Of a DNA stretch of 64,000 nucleotides, positions 1 through 8,384 are shown piece by piece. Made by a program: the position numbers and the translations under genes. The DNA is from Streptomyces sp. NBC_00443. GTDB taxonomy: Bacteria > Actinomycetota > Actinomycetes > Streptomycetales > Streptomycetaceae. Location of the stretch: assembly GCF_036014175.1 (NCBI RefSeq), contig NZ_CP107917.1:1612001-1676000 (forward strand), given 5' to 3'. The notes below the pieces were generated by a model, which was not told the origin of the DNA, ran no database searches, and was given only the letters and a program-made list of their open reading frames with translations. Within the stretch, counting starts at the first letter, position 1; every line of letters begins with the position of its first letter.

Positions 1-204
1 AGACCTTTCGTACGTCGGCTGTCCCCGCAAGCTCCTCCCGGGGCCTGCGCGCCCGGACGCCTGCGTCACAGGCAACCTCCCGCGCCACAAAGCGCTGCCG
101 AACAGCACAACAGCCGAACCGACGGCAACCACAAAATCCCTCAGCAGCACCGACGTAACCCTCAGCACCCCTCCCTCAGGGTGCGTATCGCCGGAGGCAA
201 CACC
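1..204 (+). promoter_or_regulatory. Upstream region of the ethylmalonyl-CoA operon
   Basis: No gene was recognised here. A short inverted repeat, GCACCC (165-170) and GGGTGC (179-184) with an 8-base loop, lies just before the ccr ribosome binding site GGAGG (193-197). The repeat could be an operator or a weak hairpin in the leader. I could not identify a convincing -35/-10 pair. The region presumably carries the operon promoter because all five following genes are closely packed. Confidence 0.35.
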
Positions 205-1548
205 GTGACCGTGAAGGACATCCTCGACGCGATCCAGTCGCCGGACTCCACGCCCGCCGACTTCGCCGCCATGCCGCTCCCCGAGTCGTACCGCGCGATC
301 ACCGTGCACAAGGACGAGACGGAGATGTTCGCGGGCCTGGAGACCCGCGACAAGGACCCGCGCAAGTCGATCCACCTCGACGACGTGCCGCTGCCCGAGC
401 TCGGCCCGGGCGAGGCCCTGGTGGCCGTGATGGCCTCCTCGGTCAACTACAACTCGGTGTGGACGTCGATCTTCGAGCCGCTGTCCACCTTCGGGTTCCT
501 GGAGCGCTACGGCCGCACCAACGACCTGGCCAAGCGCCATGACCTGCCGTACCACATCATCGGCTCCGACCTCGCGGGCGTCGTCCTGCGCACCGGCCCG
601 GGCGTCAACGCCTGGAAGCCCGGTGACGAGGTCGTCGCGCACTGTCTGTCCGTCGAGATGGAGTCCAGCGACGGCCACAACGACACCATGCTCGACCCCG
701 AGCAGCGGATCTGGGGCTTCGAGACGAACTTCGGCGGCCTCGCGGAGATCGCGCTCGTCAAGTCCAACCAGCTGATGCCCAAGCCGGGTCACCTCAGCTG
801 GGAGGAGGCCGCCGCTCCGGGCCTGGTCAACTCCACCGCGTACCGGCAGCTGGTCTCCCGCAACGGCGCCGGCATGAAGCAGGGCGACAACGTCCTGATC
901 TGGGGCGCGAGCGGCGGACTCGGGTCGTACGCCACACAGTTCGCACTGGCCGGTGGCGCCAACCCGATCTGTGTCGTCTCCAGTGACCAGAAGGCGGACA
1001 TCTGCCGCTCGATGGGCGCGGAGGCGATCATCGACCGCAACGCGGAGGGCTACAAGTTCTGGAAGGACGAGCGGACCCAGGACCCGAAGGAGTGGAAGCG
1101 CTTCGGCAAGCGCATCCGCGAGTTCACCGGCGGCGAGGACATCGACATCGTCTTCGAGCACCCCGGCCGCGAGACCTTCGGCGCCTCGGTCTTCGTCACC
1201 CGCAAGGGCGGCACCATCACCACCTGTGCCTCCACCTCGGGCTACATGCACGAGTACGACAACCGCTACCTGTGGATGTCGCTGAAGCGGATCATCGGCT
1301 CGCACTTCGCCAACTACCGCGAGGCCTGGGAGGCCAACCGGCTCATCGCGAAGGGCAAGATCCACCCCACCCTGTCGAAGGTGTACTCGCTCGAGGACAC
1401 CGGCCAGGCGGCCTACGACGTGCACCGCAACCTCCACCAGGGCAAGGTCGGCGTCCTGTGCCTCGCCCCCGAGGAGGGCCTCGGCGTGCGCGACGAGGAG
1501 ATGCGCGCCAAGCACATCGACGCCATCAACCGCTTCCGCAACATCTGA
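205..1548 (+). CDS. ccr: Crotonyl-CoA carboxylase/reductase
   Basis: Cytosolic enzyme that reduces crotonyl-CoA with NADPH while fixing CO2, giving ethylmalonyl-CoA. This is the committed step of the ethylmalonyl-CoA pathway and a source of ethylmalonyl extender units for polyketides. The protein is a zinc-independent medium-chain dehydrogenase: GroES-like N-terminal half, then a Rossmann fold with IWGASGGLGSYATQ around residue 235. The 447-residue length and opening VTVKDILDAIQSPDS match actinobacterial Ccr. I chose GTG at 205 because GGAGG lies 7 bases upstream; an in-frame GTG at 181 has no such site. It is the first gene of a five-gene run, 17 bases before the mutase gene. Confidence 0.95.
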   Translation: MTVKDILDAIQSPDSTPADFAAMPLPESYRAITVHKDETEMFAGLETRDKDPRKSIHLDDVPLPELGPGEALVAVMASSVNYNSVWTSIFEPLSTFGFLERYGRTNDLAKRHDLPYHIIGSDLAGVVLRTGPGVNAWKPGDEVVAHCLSVEMESSDGHNDTMLDPEQRIWGFETNFGGLAEIALVKSNQLMPKPGHLSWEEAAAPGLVNSTAYRQLVSRNGAGMKQGDNVLIWGASGGLGSYATQFALAGGANPICVVSSDQKADICRSMGAEAIIDRNAEGYKFWKDERTQDPKEWKRFGKRIREFTGGEDIDIVFEHPGRETFGASVFVTRKGGTITTCASTSGYMHEYDNRYLWMSLKRIIGSHFANYREAWEANRLIAKGKIHPTLSKVYSLEDTGQAAYDVHRNLHQGKVGVLCLAPEEGLGVRDEEMRAKHIDAINRFRNI

Positions 1549-1565
1549 GACACCCGAGGTCATAG

Positions 1566-3614
1566 ATGACTGAGCGTCAGCCCGCCGAAGGCAAGCGGGA
1601 GAAGGACCGGCCGTGGCTCATGCGCACGTACGCCGGTCACTCCACGGCCGAGGCGTCCAACGAGTTGTACCGGCGCAACCTCGCCAAGGGCCAGACCGGT
1701 CTGTCGGTCGCGTTCGACCTGCCGACGCAGACCGGCTACGACTCCGACCACATCCTCGCCCGCGGCGAGGTCGGCCGGGTCGGCGTACCGGTGGCCCATG
1801 TCGGTGACATGCGCCGGCTGTTCCAGGACATCCCCCTGGAGCAGATGAACACCTCGATGACGATCAACGCCACCGCCATGTGGCTGCTGGCGCTCTACCA
1901 GGTCGTCGCCGAGGAGCAGGGCGCGGACATCACCAAGCTCCAGGGCACGACCCAGAACGACATCGTCAAGGAGTACCTGTCGCGGGGGACGCATGTCTTC
2001 CCGCCGGTGCCCTCACTCCGGCTGACGACGGACATGATCACGTACACGGTCTCCCACATCCCGAAGTGGAACCCGATCAACATCTGCAGCTACCACCTGC
2101 AGGAGGCGGGCGCCACGCCGGTCCAGGAGATCGCGTACGCGATGTCCACCGCTATCGCGGTTCTCGATGCCGTACGCGACTCAGGGCAGGTCCCCGCCGA
2201 GAAGTTCGGGGACGTCGTGGCCCGTATCTCCTTCTTCGTGAACGCGGGCGTCCGCTTCATCGAGGAGATGTGCAAGATGCGGGCGTTCGGGCGGATCTGG
2301 GACCAGGTCACGCGCGAGCGCTACGGCATCGAGAACCCCAAGCAGCGCCGCTTCCGGTACGGCGTCCAGGTCAACTCCCTCGGTCTGACCGAGGCGCAGC
2401 CGGAGAACAACGTCCAGCGGATCGTGCTCGAAATGCTGGCCGTGACGCTGTCGAAGGACGCACGCGCGCGTGCCGTGCAGCTGCCCGCCTGGAACGAGGC
2501 GCTGGGTCTGCCCCGGCCCTGGGACCAGCAGTGGTCGCTGCGCATCCAGCAGGTCCTGGCGCACGAGAGCGATCTGCTGGAGTACGCGGACATCTTCGAC
2601 GGCTCGCACGTCATCGAGGCGAAGGTGAGCAAGCTCGTCGAGGAGTCCCTCGCGGAGATCGAGCGGATCCAGGAGATGGGCGGCGCGATGGCCGCCGTCG
2701 AGTCCGGCTACCTCAAGTCGCAGCTCGTCTCCTCGCACGCCGAGCGCCGGGCCCGGATCGAGTCCGGGCAGGAGAAGATCATCGGCGTCAACATCTTCGA
2801 GACGACCGAGCCGAACCCGCTGACGGCCGACCTGGACACCGCGATCCAGACGGTCGACCCGGCGGTCGAGGCCCGGGTCATCGCGGGTCTCGAGAACTGG
2901 CGCGACACCCGCTACCAGCCGCCCTTCAACCACCCGCGTCCCTGCAAGGCGCTGGACCGGCTGAAGGAGGCCGCCAAGGGCACCGACAACCTCATGGAGG
3001 CCACCCTGGAGTGCGCCCGCGCCGGGGTCACGACCGGCGAGTGGGCCGGGGCGCTGCGCGAGGTGTTCGGGGAGTTCCGGGCACCCACGGGCGTGTCGTC
3101 GGCGCCGGTCGCCGTCCCCGCGGAGGAGGGCTCGGCCATGGCCGACGTCCGCCGCAGGGTCGACCTGACGGCGAAGGACATGGGCGTCGGCAAGCTGCGG
3201 TTCCTGGTCGGCAAGCCCGGCCTGGACGGGCACTCCAACGGCGCCGAGCAGATCGCCGTGCGGGCGCGTGACGCCGGCTTCGAGGTGGTCTACCAGGGCA
3301 TCCGCCTGACTCCCGAGCAGATCGTGGACGCGGCCCTCGCGGAGGACGTGCACGCGGTCGGCCTGTCCATCCTGTCCGGCTCGCACGCCCAGCTCGTGCC
3401 GGACGTGCTGGAGCGCCTTCGTGTGGCCGGTGCCACAGAGATACCTGTCATCGCCGGTGGGATCATCCCCAATGGCGACGCCGAGCAGCTGAGGGCCGCG
3501 GGTGTGGCCGCCGTCTTCACCCCGAAGGACTTCGACATCACCGGAATCATCGGCTGCATCGTCGACGAGATCCGGAAAGCGAACAAGCTCGACCCCCTGG
3601 AGGTCCCCGCATGA
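1566..3614 (+). CDS. ecm: Ethylmalonyl-CoA mutase, coenzyme B12-dependent (MeaA type)
   Basis: Carbon-skeleton mutase that converts (2R)-ethylmalonyl-CoA to (2S)-methylsuccinyl-CoA using adenosylcobalamin. At 682 residues, a TIM-barrel mutase domain fills about residues 20-510. A cobalamin-binding domain follows near 540-670 with the DxHxxG signature GLDGHSNG (His about 556), so substrate and cofactor domains are on one chain. Context separates it from methylmalonyl-CoA mutase: it lies directly between ccr and the beta-methylmalyl-CoA lyase gene, while true mutA/mutB genes occur at 34799-38775. Its stop overlaps the next start (ATGA), which suggests translational coupling. Confidence 0.93.
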   Translation: MTERQPAEGKREKDRPWLMRTYAGHSTAEASNELYRRNLAKGQTGLSVAFDLPTQTGYDSDHILARGEVGRVGVPVAHVGDMRRLFQDIPLEQMNTSMTINATAMWLLALYQVVAEEQGADITKLQGTTQNDIVKEYLSRGTHVFPPVPSLRLTTDMITYTVSHIPKWNPINICSYHLQEAGATPVQEIAYAMSTAIAVLDAVRDSGQVPAEKFGDVVARISFFVNAGVRFIEEMCKMRAFGRIWDQVTRERYGIENPKQRRFRYGVQVNSLGLTEAQPENNVQRIVLEMLAVTLSKDARARAVQLPAWNEALGLPRPWDQQWSLRIQQVLAHESDLLEYADIFDGSHVIEAKVSKLVEESLAEIERIQEMGGAMAAVESGYLKSQLVSSHAERRARIESGQEKIIGVNIFETTEPNPLTADLDTAIQTVDPAVEARVIAGLENWRDTRYQPPFNHPRPCKALDRLKEAAKGTDNLMEATLECARAGVTTGEWAGALREVFGEFRAPTGVSSAPVAVPAEEGSAMADVRRRVDLTAKDMGVGKLRFLVGKPGLDGHSNGAEQIAVRARDAGFEVVYQGIRLTPEQIVDAALAEDVHAVGLSILSGSHAQLVPDVLERLRVAGATEIPVIAGGIIPNGDAEQLRAAGVAAVFTPKDFDITGIIGCIVDEIRKANKLDPLEVPA

Positions 3615-4570
3615 CCGTGAACCGTCTGCGTCCCCGCCGCTCCTGTCTCGCGGTCCCGGGAAGCAACCCCCGCTTCCTGGAGAAGGCGCAGGGCCTCCCG
3701 GCGGACCAGGTCTTCCTCGACCTGGAGGACGCGTGCGCCCCGCTCGCCAAGCCCGAGGCGCGGCACACCATCGTCAAGTTCCTCAACGAGGGCGACTGGA
3801 CGGGCAAGACGCGGGTCGTGCGCGTCAACGACTGGACGACCGAGTGGACGTACCGCGATGTCGTGACCGTCGTCGAGGGGGCCGGCCAGAACCTCGACTG
3901 CATCATGCTGCCGAAGGTCCAGACGGCCCAGCAGGTCGTCGCCCTCGACCTCCTGCTGACCCAGATCGAGAAGACGATGGGCTTCGAGGTCGGCAAGATC
4001 GGCATCGAGGCCCAGATCGAGAACGCCCAGGGCCTGAACAACGTCAACGAGATCGCGACGGCCTCGCAGCGCGTCGAGACCATCATCTTCGGCCCGGCCG
4101 ACTTCATGGCGTCCATCAACATGAAGTCGCTGGTCGTGGGCGAGCAGCCGCCCGGCTACCCGGCGGACGCCTACCACTACATCCTGATGAAGATCCTGAT
4201 GGCCGCGCGCGCCAACGACCTCCAGGCGATCGACGGCCCCTACCTGCAGATCCGCAACGTCGACGGCTACCGCGAGGTCGCCCAGCGCGCCGCCGCGCTC
4301 GGCTTCGACGGCAAGTGGGTGCTGCACCCGGGCCAGGTCGACGCGTCCAACGAGATCTTCTCGCCCTCGCAGGAGGACTTCGACCACGCCGAGCTGATCC
4401 TGGACGCGTACGACTACTGCACGTCCGAGGCCGGCGGCAAGAAGGGCTCGGCGATGCTCGGCGACGAGATGATCGACGAGGCCAGCCGCAAGATGGCGCT
4501 GGTCATCTCCGGCAAGGGCCGCGCCGCCGGCATGCAGCGCACGTCGAAGTTCGAGATCCCGGAGGCCTGA
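3611..4570 (+). CDS. mcl: HpcH/HpaI-family lyase, L-malyl-CoA / beta-methylmalyl-CoA lyase
   Basis: Predicted to cleave beta-methylmalyl-CoA into glyoxylate and propionyl-CoA, the productive split of the ethylmalonyl-CoA pathway. The 319-residue protein has the CitE-like TIM-barrel landmarks: SCLAVPGSNPRFLEKA near the N-terminus, FLDLEDACAPLAKPEA with metal-binding acidic residues, and a late GKWVLHPGQVDASNEIF segment. Mg2+-dependent aldol cleavage is known for the family. Its ATG overlaps the ecm stop codon, and the MaoC hydratase gene starts 5 bases after its own stop. Specificity between malyl-CoA and methylmalyl-CoA is inferred from context. Confidence 0.9.
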   Translation: MTVNRLRPRRSCLAVPGSNPRFLEKAQGLPADQVFLDLEDACAPLAKPEARHTIVKFLNEGDWTGKTRVVRVNDWTTEWTYRDVVTVVEGAGQNLDCIMLPKVQTAQQVVALDLLLTQIEKTMGFEVGKIGIEAQIENAQGLNNVNEIATASQRVETIIFGPADFMASINMKSLVVGEQPPGYPADAYHYILMKILMAARANDLQAIDGPYLQIRNVDGYREVAQRAAALGFDGKWVLHPGQVDASNEIFSPSQEDFDHAELILDAYDYCTSEAGGKKGSAMLGDEMIDEASRKMALVISGKGRAAGMQRTSKFEIPEA

Positions 4571-4575
4571 GCGCG

Positions 4576-5088
4576 ATGCAGTTCGGACGCACCTACGAGG
4601 AGTTCGAGGTCGGGGCGACGTACAAGCACTGGCCGGGAAAGACGGTCACCGAGTACGACGACCACCTGTTCTGTCTCCTCACCATGAACCACCATCCGCT
4701 CCACATGGACACCAACTATGCGGAGAAGACGACGGACTTCGGCAAGAACGTCGTCGTCGGCAACTACATCTACTCCCTCCTGCTCGGCATGTCGGTCCCG
4801 GACATCTCCGGCAAGGCCATCGCCAACCTGGAGATCGAGTCGCTCAAGCACGTGGCGCCGACCTTCCACGGCGACACGCTCTACGGCCAGACGACGGTGC
4901 TCGACAAGTGGCCGTCGAAGTCGAAGAACGACCGCGGCATCGTCTACGTCGAGACCAAGGGCTACAAGCAGGACGGCACGCTCGTGTGCGTGTTCCGCCG
5001 CAAGGTGATGGTGCCGACCGAGACGTACATCAAGGAGCGCGGCGGCGAGCAGCCGGGCCGCCCCGAGCTCAAGGAGCAGGAGAAGTAG
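4576..5088 (+). CDS. mch: MaoC-like hydratase, mesaconyl-CoA hydratase
   Basis: Predicted to hydrate mesaconyl-CoA to beta-methylmalyl-CoA. The 170-residue protein is one hot-dog fold of MaoC type. HHPLHMDTNYAEKT and the following FGKNVVVGNYIYSLLLGMS helix resemble the R-hydratase active-site region. The ATG was chosen because GGAGG (4561-4565) precedes it inside the end of the lyase gene and the protein opens with MQFGRTYEEFEVGATYKHW. Only 2 bases separate its stop from the acyl-CoA dehydrogenase gene. Known Mch enzymes in proteobacteria are longer (two hot-dog units), so this is the short actinobacterial form. Confidence 0.88.
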   Translation: MQFGRTYEEFEVGATYKHWPGKTVTEYDDHLFCLLTMNHHPLHMDTNYAEKTTDFGKNVVVGNYIYSLLLGMSVPDISGKAIANLEIESLKHVAPTFHGDTLYGQTTVLDKWPSKSKNDRGIVYVETKGYKQDGTLVCVFRRKVMVPTETYIKERGGEQPGRPELKEQEK

Positions 5089-5090
5089 CC

Positions 5091-6296
5091 ATGGCGCGAC
5101 TCGCCCAGACCGCCGGTCTGACCGACATCCAGCAGGAGATCCTGTCCACCGTCCGCGACTTCGTGGACAAGGAGATCATCCCGGTCGCCACCGAGCTGGA
5201 GCACCGCGACGAGTACCCCCAGCAGATCGTCGACGGTCTGAAGGAGCTGGGCCTGTTCGGCCTGATGATTCCCGAGGAGTACGGCGGTCTGGGCGAGTCG
5301 CTCCTGACGTATGCGCTGTGCGTCGAGGAGATCGCCCGTGGCTGGATGTCGGTGTCCGGCATCATCAACACCCACTTCATCGTGGCGTACATGCTCAAGC
5401 AGCACGGCACGAAGGAGCAGAAGGACCACTTCCTGCCGCGCATGGCGGCCGGCGACATCCGCGGCGCCTTCTCGATGTCGGAGCCGGCCCTGGGCTCCGA
5501 CGTGTCGGCCATCACGTCGAGGGCGGTGAAGGACGGCGAGGAGTACGTCCTGAACGGCCAGAAGATGTGGCTGACGAACGGCGGTACGTCGAGTCTGGTC
5601 GCCGTTCTGGTCCGAAGTGACGAAGGACACCCCGAGGGCACCGCGCCCCACAAGTCGATGACGACCTTCCTCGTCGAGAAGGAGCCCGGCTTCGGAGAGG
5701 TCCGCCCCGGCCTCACCATCCCCGGCAAGATCGACAAGATGGGCTACAAGGGCGTCGACACGACCGAGCTCATCATGGACGGCCTGCGCATTCCGGCCAA
5801 TCGGGTGCTCGGCGGCGTCACCGGCCGAGGTTTTTACCAAATGATGGACGGTGTCGAGGTCGGCCGCGTCAATGTGGCGGCGCGTGGCTGCGGTGTCGCT
5901 CAGCGTGCTTTCGAACTCGGTGTCCAGTACGCCCAGCAGCGTCACACCTTCGGCAAGCCGATCGCCCAGCACCAGGCCATCCAGTTCAAGCTGGCCGAAA
6001 TGGCTACCAAGGTCGAGGCGGCGCATGCCATGATGGTGAACGCGGCACGCAAAAAGGACTCCGGGGAGCGAAACGACCTCGAGGCTGGGATGGCGAAGTA
6101 CCTCGCCTCCGAGTACTGCAAGGAGGTCGTCGAAGATGCCTTCCGGATCCACGGCGGCTACGGCTTCTCCAAGGAGTACGAGATCGAGCGCCTCTACCGA
6201 GAGGCTCCGATGCTGCTTATCGGTGAAGGTACCGCCGAGATCCAGAAAATGATCATCGGTCGCAGGCTGCTCGAAGAGTATCGGTTCCAGGGATAG
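5091..6296 (+). CDS. mcd: Acyl-CoA dehydrogenase, methylsuccinyl-CoA dehydrogenase
   Basis: FAD enzyme predicted to oxidise (2S)-methylsuccinyl-CoA to mesaconyl-CoA. At 401 residues it has the usual three-part acyl-CoA dehydrogenase fold: FSMSEPALGSDVSAI in the middle domain, QHRHTFGKPIAQHQAIQFKLAEM-like sequence later, and the C-terminal catalytic Glu motif LIGEGTAEIQ. Family experience places this enzyme in the same operon as ccr and ecm; substrate is inferred from that context. It is the last pathway gene, followed by a hairpin at 6308-6342. From about 5810 onward codon use is visibly less GC-biased than in the first half, without loss of frame. Confidence 0.88.
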   Translation: MARLAQTAGLTDIQQEILSTVRDFVDKEIIPVATELEHRDEYPQQIVDGLKELGLFGLMIPEEYGGLGESLLTYALCVEEIARGWMSVSGIINTHFIVAYMLKQHGTKEQKDHFLPRMAAGDIRGAFSMSEPALGSDVSAITSRAVKDGEEYVLNGQKMWLTNGGTSSLVAVLVRSDEGHPEGTAPHKSMTTFLVEKEPGFGEVRPGLTIPGKIDKMGYKGVDTTELIMDGLRIPANRVLGGVTGRGFYQMMDGVEVGRVNVAARGCGVAQRAFELGVQYAQQRHTFGKPIAQHQAIQFKLAEMATKVEAAHAMMVNAARKKDSGERNDLEAGMAKYLASEYCKEVVEDAFRIHGGYGFSKEYEIERLYREAPMLLIGEGTAEIQKMIIGRRLLEEYRFQG

Positions 6297-6307
6297 ATGT
6301 ACGGGTT

Positions 6308-6342
6308 CGGGGTGTTTTCTTCGAGAAGAAGATCACACCCCG
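6308..6342 (+). terminator. Hairpin after the ethylmalonyl-CoA operon
   Basis: CGGGGTG (6308-6314) pairs with CACCCCG (6336-6342). Inside it, TTCTTC (6317-6322) pairs with GAAGAA (6325-6330), giving a long imperfect stem 12 bases after the mcd stop. There is no clear T-run behind it, so it may attenuate transcription rather than terminate it fully before psd. Confidence 0.55.
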
Positions 6343-6466
6343 TCAACACTCTTCAGCCGCCGACTCGGCTTCCTGGCTTGCCCAGTTGTGGCCTGCGCCC
6401 GGTACGATCCCCGGAAAGCCGCCGTCCCCCGTCGAAGCGCGGCATCATCCGCTACGAAGGTCATCC

Positions 6467-7123
6467 ATGCCCCACAGCCAAACCTCTGCACCTCGCGACA
6501 GCCGGGCCGGCGTACGCCTCGCGCGCGGAGCATCGCCGTGGCTTCTCCCGACCGTCGCCACCGCAGCCCTCAGCCTGGCCCGCGCACGCCGCTCCGGCGT
6601 CGCCAAGGCCGTGGCCGTGCCCGCCACCGCGCTCGCGGCGGGCATGCTGTGGTTCTTCCGCGACCCCGAGCGCGAGATCGCACAGGGCCGGGTCATCTCT
6701 CCCGCCGACGGTGTGGTGCAGAGCATCATGCCGTGGAAGGACGGCCGCACCCGCGTCGCGATCTTCATGAGCCCGCTCAACGTCCACGTCAACCGTGCGC
6801 CGCTCTCCGGCACGGTCACGTCCGTGGAGCACATCCCTGGCGGGTTCGTTCCGGCGTTCAACAAGGAGAGCGAGAACAACGAGCGCGTAGTCTGGCATTT
6901 CGACACCGAACTCGGCGACATCGAGATGATCCAGATCGCCGGCGCGGTGGCCCGCCGTATCGTCCCCTACATCCCGCAGGGCACGAAGGTCGAGCAGGGC
7001 GACCGTATCGGTCTGATCCGCTTCGGCTCGCGTGTCGACATCTACCTGCCCGAGGGCGTGGAGGTCGCGGTCGAGGTCGGGCAGAAGACCGTGGCTGGGG
7101 TGACTCGCATTGACCGTGATTGA
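6467..7123 (+). CDS. psd: Phosphatidylserine decarboxylase proenzyme
   Basis: Converts phosphatidylserine to phosphatidylethanolamine at the membrane. The 218-residue precursor belongs to the short PSD family. HVNRAPLSGTV carries the conserved His region. Near the C-terminus, FGSRVDIYLP holds the Gly-Ser pair at which such proenzymes self-cleave to make the pyruvoyl group. A hydrophobic stretch lies near residues 20-55. The ATG at 6467 has GAAGG six bases upstream; longer in-frame versions start with poor-quality sequence. Its end overlaps the start of pss, so the two phospholipid genes are coupled. Confidence 0.93.
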   Translation: MPHSQTSAPRDSRAGVRLARGASPWLLPTVATAALSLARARRSGVAKAVAVPATALAAGMLWFFRDPEREIAQGRVISPADGVVQSIMPWKDGRTRVAIFMSPLNVHVNRAPLSGTVTSVEHIPGGFVPAFNKESENNERVVWHFDTELGDIEMIQIAGAVARRIVPYIPQGTKVEQGDRIGLIRFGSRVDIYLPEGVEVAVEVGQKTVAGVTRIDRD

Positions 7124-7970
7124 TCCTGAGACACAGCCGGGCTGGGTGCCCGAGGCCGACGAGGTCGACGAAGAGGAGGAGATGCCTCTTTCTCTCCGCC
7201 TGTCGATAGCGGACACCCTCACCCTCGGCAACGCCACGTGCGGCTTCATGGCGGTGTACTTCACCACCACCGGCATCCTGATCCCGCACCTCTCGGGTGA
7301 CGACCTGGGCATGGCCCGCAACAGCGCGGCCACGGCCGTCATACTCATGCTGTGCGCGGCTGTGTTCGACCTGTTCGACGGCCTCGTCGCCCGCAAGCTG
7401 CGGTCGTCGCCGATGGGTGCGGAGCTGGACAATCTCTCCGACCTGATCAGCTTCGGTCTGGCACCCGCTTACTTCGTGCTCGTGTACGGCATGGTCGCGA
7501 GGGACGCGCATGAGCGGGTCGCGGCGGTGGGCGCGATCGTTGTGCTGTTGGCGGTGGTGCTGCGGCTTGCCCGCTTCTCATGCGTCACCGTGAAGGACGG
7601 CACGTTCCAGGGCATGCCCTCGCCGTTCGGTGCACTCACGGTCGTCTCGATCGTGCTGCTGGAGCTGCCGTTCGAGGCGACGCTGCTGGCGGTCGTCGGT
7701 ACGGCGTGGCTGATGGTGAGCCGGGTCGAGTACCCGAAGCCGCGGGGCATCCTCGCGGTGGCGATGCTCGGCTGGATCGTGTCGGCCATGGGCATGCTGG
7801 CGGCGTGGGCGTTCGACGCGCCCGGCGGCCAGGTGCTGCTGCAGATGGGCTGCGCGCTGCAGATCGTGATGGCGGCGACGATCCCGCTGTTCGCCACGGC
7901 ACGCAGGGTGAACACTTTCCGTGACAACCGGCGCGAGAGCCGCGAGGCGCGGGCGGCGCAGATCCCGTAG
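7110..7970 (+). CDS. pssA: CDP-diacylglycerol-serine O-phosphatidyltransferase
   Basis: Makes phosphatidylserine from CDP-diacylglycerol and serine, the substrate for Psd encoded just upstream. The protein is polytopic with roughly 6-8 membrane segments. It carries the CDP-alcohol phosphatidyltransferase signature DGLVARK...GAELDNLSD with its conserved acidic residues. An acidic hydrophilic tail (about 25 residues) precedes the first membrane helix. The start is uncertain: TTG at 7110 gives MTVIDPETQPGW, and GTG at 7116 is also possible. Both overlap the psd stop at 7121-7123. Confidence 0.92.
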   Translation: MTVIDPETQPGWVPEADEVDEEEEMPLSLRLSIADTLTLGNATCGFMAVYFTTTGILIPHLSGDDLGMARNSAATAVILMLCAAVFDLFDGLVARKLRSSPMGAELDNLSDLISFGLAPAYFVLVYGMVARDAHERVAAVGAIVVLLAVVLRLARFSCVTVKDGTFQGMPSPFGALTVVSIVLLELPFEATLLAVVGTAWLMVSRVEYPKPRGILAVAMLGWIVSAMGMLAAWAFDAPGGQVLLQMGCALQIVMAATIPLFATARRVNTFRDNRRESREARAAQIP

Positions 7971-7986
7971 CTCGGCTTGTACGTTG

Positions 7987-8034
7987 CCCGAGGGGCCCGG
8001 ACCGAATCACTTCGGTCCGGGCCCCTCGGGTTTT
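7987..8034 (+). terminator. Strong intrinsic terminator after psd-pssA
   Basis: A perfect 20-base-pair stem: the left arm at 7987-8006 is exactly complementary to the right arm at 8011-8030, with a TCAC loop. TTTT follows at 8031-8034. It lies 16 bases after the pssA stop, so it ends that transcript. It may also serve the minus-strand small ORFs that converge on it. Confidence 0.93.
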
Positions 8035-8091
8035 CCCGCGGGCAGGGCCCTCGATGCCCTACTGGTGTGTCCGGAGCCCCGGACGGGGCAC

Positions 8092-8217
8092 CTAGGCCCA
8101 CCAGGTGCATGCCTGCTGCGCGGCGATCCGAGCAGCCCACAGCCCCATCACGACAGACACGGCGAGCACCACGGCGATGGCGGTCGCCATGAGACCCCCG
8201 GGGACGAAGTAGGTCAT
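8092..8217 (-). CDS. 41-residue single-pass membrane ORF
   Basis: Small ORF reading MTYFVPGGLMATAIAVVLA at its start, one hydrophobic helix over about residues 8-28, then a short polar tail ending TWWA. No family recognised. Its ATG overlaps the stop of another tiny ORF upstream (ATGA). A second in-frame ATG at codon 10 has a G-rich site before it (GGGGG), so the real product could be 32 residues. It lies in a minus-strand group below glycerate kinase and ends before the terminator at 7987-8034. Coding status is inferred from composition and arrangement only. Confidence 0.4.
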   Translation of the reverse strand: MTYFVPGGLMATAIAVVLAVSVVMGLWAARIAAQQACTWWA

Positions 8218-8342
8218 TCCTGGCCGGGCGACCGGTCGGTACAGGCGGCGACGACGCACCCCGCCAGTGCGGCGAGCGCGAGCGGCGCGACGATCGCCCA
8301 GGCCGCGCTGCTGCGAAAGACGCGGTGCCCGCCGGTCAACAC
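8214..8342 (-). CDS. 42-residue hydrophobic ORF upstream of the 41-residue ORF
   Basis: Starts at GTG (8342) or the adjacent TTG and reads VLTGGHRVFRSSAAWAIVA, followed by a membrane-spanning stretch through about residue 34 and the end DRSPGQE. It lies 42 bases after the glycerate kinase stop on the same strand and overlaps the next small ORF by four bases. No clear ribosome binding site is visible. No family recognised. The paired, overlapping arrangement of two one-helix peptides is the main reason to keep it. Confidence 0.3.
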   Translation of the reverse strand: MLTGGHRVFRSSAAWAIVAPLALAALAGCVVAACTDRSPGQE

Positions 8343-8384
8343 GGTCAGCGGCGCCCGCGCCCGGCCCTGGCGCCCCGCCGGCGG

